A stretch of DNA of 64,000 bases, from the NCBI GenBank assembly GCA_965267605.1, contig OZ254088.1, positions 2,914,001 through 2,978,000 on the forward strand, in the 5' to 3' direction. How positions within the stretch are numbered: position 1 is the first letter of the stretch; each line of letters opens with the position of its first letter. The notes under the pieces were generated by a model, which worked only from the letters and a program-made list of their open reading frames with translations, had not been told where the DNA came from and ran no database searches. This DNA comes from G965267605 sp965267605. GTDB taxonomy: Bacteria; Bacteroidota; Bacteroidia; Flavobacteriales_E; Vicingaceae. Both the position numbers and the translations under genes were made by a program. Shown here piece after piece: positions 61,443 through 64,000 of the stretch.

Positions 61443-61453
61443 GCTTACATTTG
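61423..61453 (+). promoter_or_regulatory. Candidate promoter of the histidine kinase-hemW pair
   Basis: TTG (61423-61425), 20 bases, then TACATTTG (61446-61453), an exact match to the Bacteroidota TAnnTTTG box and the usual spacing. It lies about 60 bases upstream of the kinase TTG start. The -33 element is inside the loop of the preceding terminator. Confidence 0.6.
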
Positions 61454-61514
61454 AGGTCCCCTAACGCATGAGCCTATAAGACGCACTCTACTCCGAATCA
61501 ATTTTTAGGCGTAC

Positions 61515-63029
61515 TTGAATATTTATTCCAGGAAGCAGAAGTGGAAACTTCTCTTAGCTGCTGTCGCAATCGTGATTGTGATTCTGTCTTTATGGTACAG
61601 CAACAAGCTCGTACAAGAGATTGCAGATGAGGAAAAGGAGAAGATTGAGCTTTGGGCGCAGGCCGTTCGAAAGAAGGCCAACCTGGTGAACTATACCCAA
61701 TCGCTATTCAAGCAGCTTCAAGAGGAAGAGCGGAAGCGGATTGAAATCTGGGCATACGCTACCAAACGGATCGCATATACCAACAACGATGAGGACCGAA
61801 ACTTCTATCTGGAGTTCCTGGCATCCAACACTACCATTCCCGTAATAGCAACAGACGAAAAGGGCACCATCTCCACGCATCGTAACATCGACATGCCTCA
61901 GCAAGCGAAAGATGATTATCTCAAAGCCCGCCTGGAGGTAATGAAGGAAAAATACGAACCGATCATCATTAACACCTGGGGAGATCAACAGCAGTATCTC
62001 TACTACGATGATTCGCGCATTTTCTCAGAATTGAAGATCGTTCTTGATGACCTCATCAAGTCGTTCCTTTCTGATGTGATCATCAACTCTGCTTCAGTAC
62101 CTGTAGTATTTACAGATAGCACGCGGCAGAACATTCTTGACTTTGGAAACGTGGATTCCGTAGATGTGAGTTCTCCTGATAAGATCAAGCAGTTGTTGGC
62201 CACCATGGAATCTGAGAACGAACCCATTGAGGTTCAGCTGGGAGAAAACCAGGTCAACTATATCTATTACAGACATTCGAAGGTGCTTACCAAGCTCCGT
62301 TTCTACCCGATCATTCAATTTATTATCATCGGCATCTTCCTGTTCATTGCGTACTATCTGTTCTCTACCTCGAGAAGGGCCGAGCAGAATCAGGTGTGGG
62401 TGGGTATGGCCAAAGAAACAGCTCACCAGCTGGGAACACCGCTGAGTTCTTTGATCGCCTGGAAGGAATACCTACAGCTCAAAGAGATCAACATCGACAA
62501 AAAGACATTGGTAGAAATCTCTAAGGACCTTAGCAGGTTGGAAACGATCACGGAGAGGTTCTCGAAGATTGGCTCCAAGCCATCACTCATGGCCGAAAAT
62601 ATTGTTGATGTGGTAGAAGACACTGCTGGCTATCTGCGCGCCCGCGTTTCCAAGAATGTAGAGATCACTGTTACCAAGGAAAATGGACATGACATCCTGG
62701 CTCAGGTTAACGTATCACTATTCAGTTGGGTGCTGGAGAACCTCATCAAAAATGCCGTGGATGCCATGGAAGGGAAAGGTCAGATTCACATACACGTGAT
62801 GGATCAGATGCAATATGTGTACATTGATGTAAGCGATACGGGGAAAGGTATCCCGAGGTCAAAACAAAAGACGGTTTTCCAGCCAGGCTACACTTCTAAG
62901 GAAAGAGGATGGGGCCTTGGATTGTCTCTTGCCAAGCGTATCATTGAGAACTACCATTCAGGGAATATCTTTGTTAAGCAATCTGAGGTGGGCACGGGAA
63001 CCACATTCAGGATCGTGCTGAACAAGTGA
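61515..63029 (+). CDS. Membrane-bound sensor histidine kinase
   Basis: A 504-residue protein. Transmembrane helix 1 (LLAAVAIVIVILSLWY), an extracytoplasmic sensor loop (about 30-255) and helix 2 (FIIIGIFLFIAYYLF, about 265-285), then the dimerisation domain with phospho-acceptor His304 in KETAHQLGTPLSSL, and the HATPase part with ENLIKNAVDAMEG (N box), DTGKGIPRSK (G1) and GWGLGLSLAKRI (G2). The start is TTG at 61515. No response regulator lies beside it, so its partner is elsewhere. hemW follows with four-base overlap. Confidence 0.9.
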   Translation: MNIYSRKQKWKLLLAAVAIVIVILSLWYSNKLVQEIADEEKEKIELWAQAVRKKANLVNYTQSLFKQLQEEERKRIEIWAYATKRIAYTNNDEDRNFYLEFLASNTTIPVIATDEKGTISTHRNIDMPQQAKDDYLKARLEVMKEKYEPIIINTWGDQQQYLYYDDSRIFSELKIVLDDLIKSFLSDVIINSASVPVVFTDSTRQNILDFGNVDSVDVSSPDKIKQLLATMESENEPIEVQLGENQVNYIYYRHSKVLTKLRFYPIIQFIIIGIFLFIAYYLFSTSRRAEQNQVWVGMAKETAHQLGTPLSSLIAWKEYLQLKEINIDKKTLVEISKDLSRLETITERFSKIGSKPSLMAENIVDVVEDTAGYLRARVSKNVEITVTKENGHDILAQVNVSLFSWVLENLIKNAVDAMEGKGQIHIHVMDQMQYVYIDVSDTGKGIPRSKQKTVFQPGYTSKERGWGLGLSLAKRIIENYHSGNIFVKQSEVGTGTTFRIVLNK

Positions 63030-64000
63030 TAGGAATCTATATACATATTCCCTTCTGCCGGCAAGCATGCCACTACTGCGACTTCCACTTTTCTACTAAC
63101 CTTAAGCCTTTGGCTGGATTCATGGATGCGGTTTGTGAGGAGATCCGTCATGGAAAGGGGTTTATTGGTGAAGAGCAAGTACATACGATCTATTTTGGCG
63201 GTGGGACACCATCAGTATTGAGTGTAGATCAGGTACACAAGGTCATATCGACAGTACACCGCGAATACGACTGCAGCAAGCTCACGGAAGTAACCCTTGA
63301 GGCCAATCCAGATGACGTTTCGCGCGATCTTCTGGCAGGGTATTATGATGCAGGTGTTAACCGCATAAGTCTTGGTGTGCAATCGTTCTCAGATGAAGCG
63401 CTTAAACTCATCAACAGATCTCACGCGGCTGAAGAATCTTTCCGGGCATTAGAACTTATTCAATCCAGTCCGTTTAACAACTACACAGCTGATCTGATCT
63501 TCGGTATTCCGAATCAGGGTTTAACGGATTGGCAATCAGATTTGGAGACGCTAATGAAATTTGATCCCCCACACATCTCGTGTTACAGCCTGACGTTTGA
63601 ACCCAATACCGTTTTGGACAATTGGTGGGAAAAGGGAAAGCTGGAGCCGGTGGATGACGACCACTATGACGTGCAGTATAACTATGCTTGTAAGTTTCTG
63701 AGAACGCACGGTTACGAACACTATGAACTCTCCAATTATGCCAAACCTGGATTCAGAGCAGAACACAATAGTATGTATTGGGATGGTATCAAATACCTGG
63801 GAGTTGGTCCAGGGGCACATTCCTACAACGGCCTGGAGCGCACCTGGAACATTCGAAACAACCACAAGTACATCGAGTTGATCAACAGTGGTGGGCATTA
63901 CTGGGAAAGCGAAAGTCTGCTACCAACGGATAGATTGAATGAATACCTGATGACCAAATTGAGAACTTCGGAAGGTGTGCGGTGGGAAATGATCGAGCAA
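63026..64000 (+). CDS. hemW: HemW-type radical SAM haem chaperone (3' end beyond the window)
   Basis: The first 325 residues are present and the frame is open at the window end. GTG at 63026 overlaps the kinase stop by four bases. Radical-SAM cluster motif in FCRQACHYCDFHF (Cys11, Cys15, Cys18), SAM-binding GGGTPS and substrate-side motifs GVNRISLGVQSF and YLGVGPGAHSY. Protein of the coproporphyrinogen oxidase-like branch; HemW-type members carry haem rather than oxidise coproporphyrinogen. Assignment between HemW and HemN needs the missing C-terminus, but the start and motifs match HemW. Confidence 0.9.
   Translation, partial: MIGIYIHIPFCRQACHYCDFHFSTNLKPLAGFMDAVCEEIRHGKGFIGEEQVHTIYFGGGTPSVLSVDQVHKVISTVHREYDCSKLTEVTLEANPDDVSRDLLAGYYDAGVNRISLGVQSFSDEALKLINRSHAAEESFRALELIQSSPFNNYTADLIFGIPNQGLTDWQSDLETLMKFDPPHISCYSLTFEPNTVLDNWWEKGKLEPVDDDHYDVQYNYACKFLRTHGYEHYELSNYAKPGFRAEHNSMYWDGIKYLGVGPGAHSYNGLERTWNIRNNHKYIELINSGGHYWESESLLPTDRLNEYLMTKLRTSEGVRWEMIEQ

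Overview
The window looks like a chromosomal segment from a marine-type Bacteroidota bacterium, most likely order Flavobacteriales. The reasons are: five secreted proteins carrying type IX secretion (T9SS) C-terminal sorting domains; many Bacteroidota-only conserved hypotheticals (DUF6427-like, DUF6341-like, ARPP-1); sigma-70-type promoters of the TTG-N20-TAnnTTTG form; A-rich rather than Shine-Dalgarno-like sequence before most start codons; and a strongly interleaved, very compact gene order. I see no insertion sequence, prophage, integrase, CRISPR array or rRNA. There is one tRNA gene. No stretch over about 300 bases lacks a gene except 41010-41365, which holds the tRNA and its duplicated terminator.

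Layout. 1-3.9 kb: 5' end of a TetR regulator, divergent from asnS-rpoN and a PAP2-like membrane gene. 3.9-8.7 kb: a papain-type peptidase, nadD, a double [4Fe-4S] QueG/RdhA-like protein with purQ, and two Bacteroidota membrane proteins. 8.7-14.7 kb: a block of glycosyltransferase (TIGR04283 type), two DUF547 proteins, rhodanese, TIGR04282-type transferase, purine nucleoside phosphorylase, AhpD-like peroxidase and DUF3179 protein. These are families that travel with arsenosugar (arsM/arsS) loci, but arsM and arsS themselves are absent here. 14.7-16.7 kb: two tandem GH113-like lipoproteins. 16.8-26.5 kb: an RND exporter, two nucleotide-sugar genes, a prenyl synthase, a small orphan gene, then sucA-sucB. 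26.5-29.6 kb: a large T9SS cargo protein. 29.7-38.0 kb: a tightly packed minus-strand run cysS-hupE-yidD-hemB-mogA-sortilin-like-fur-lgt. 38-44.3 kb: SGNH hydrolase, orphan, T9SS protein, 2-hydroxyacid dehydrogenase, tRNA-Asn, PfkB kinase, lipoproteins, biotin carrier. 44.4-54.1 kb: M1 aminopeptidase, AraC regulator, T9SS proteins, RNase H with viroplasmin domains, ARPP-1 protein, MarC, MFS exporter. 54.2-64 kb: a probable leader peptide and attenuator for the MFS gene, rnr, T9SS protein, TPR-like protein, TlpA-type thioredoxin, TonB, histidine kinase, and a truncated hemW.

The most interesting signal is at 54,151-54,320. A 24-codon ORF sits behind a perfect TAnnTTTG box. A stem-loop lies inside that ORF, and a strong intrinsic terminator ends 8 nt before the MFS transporter start. 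A nine-base segment at the end of the small ORF (GGCTGGGTT) can pair with the terminator's 5' arm in place of the true 3' arm. This is the architecture of ribosome-mediated transcription attenuation, as in drug-inducible exporters. The second is the arsenosugar-associated cluster lacking its two core enzymes. Third, all ten convergent gene pairs end within -12 to +27 nt of each other, four of them sharing exactly four bases across their stop codons, which leaves no room for ordinary intergenic terminators.
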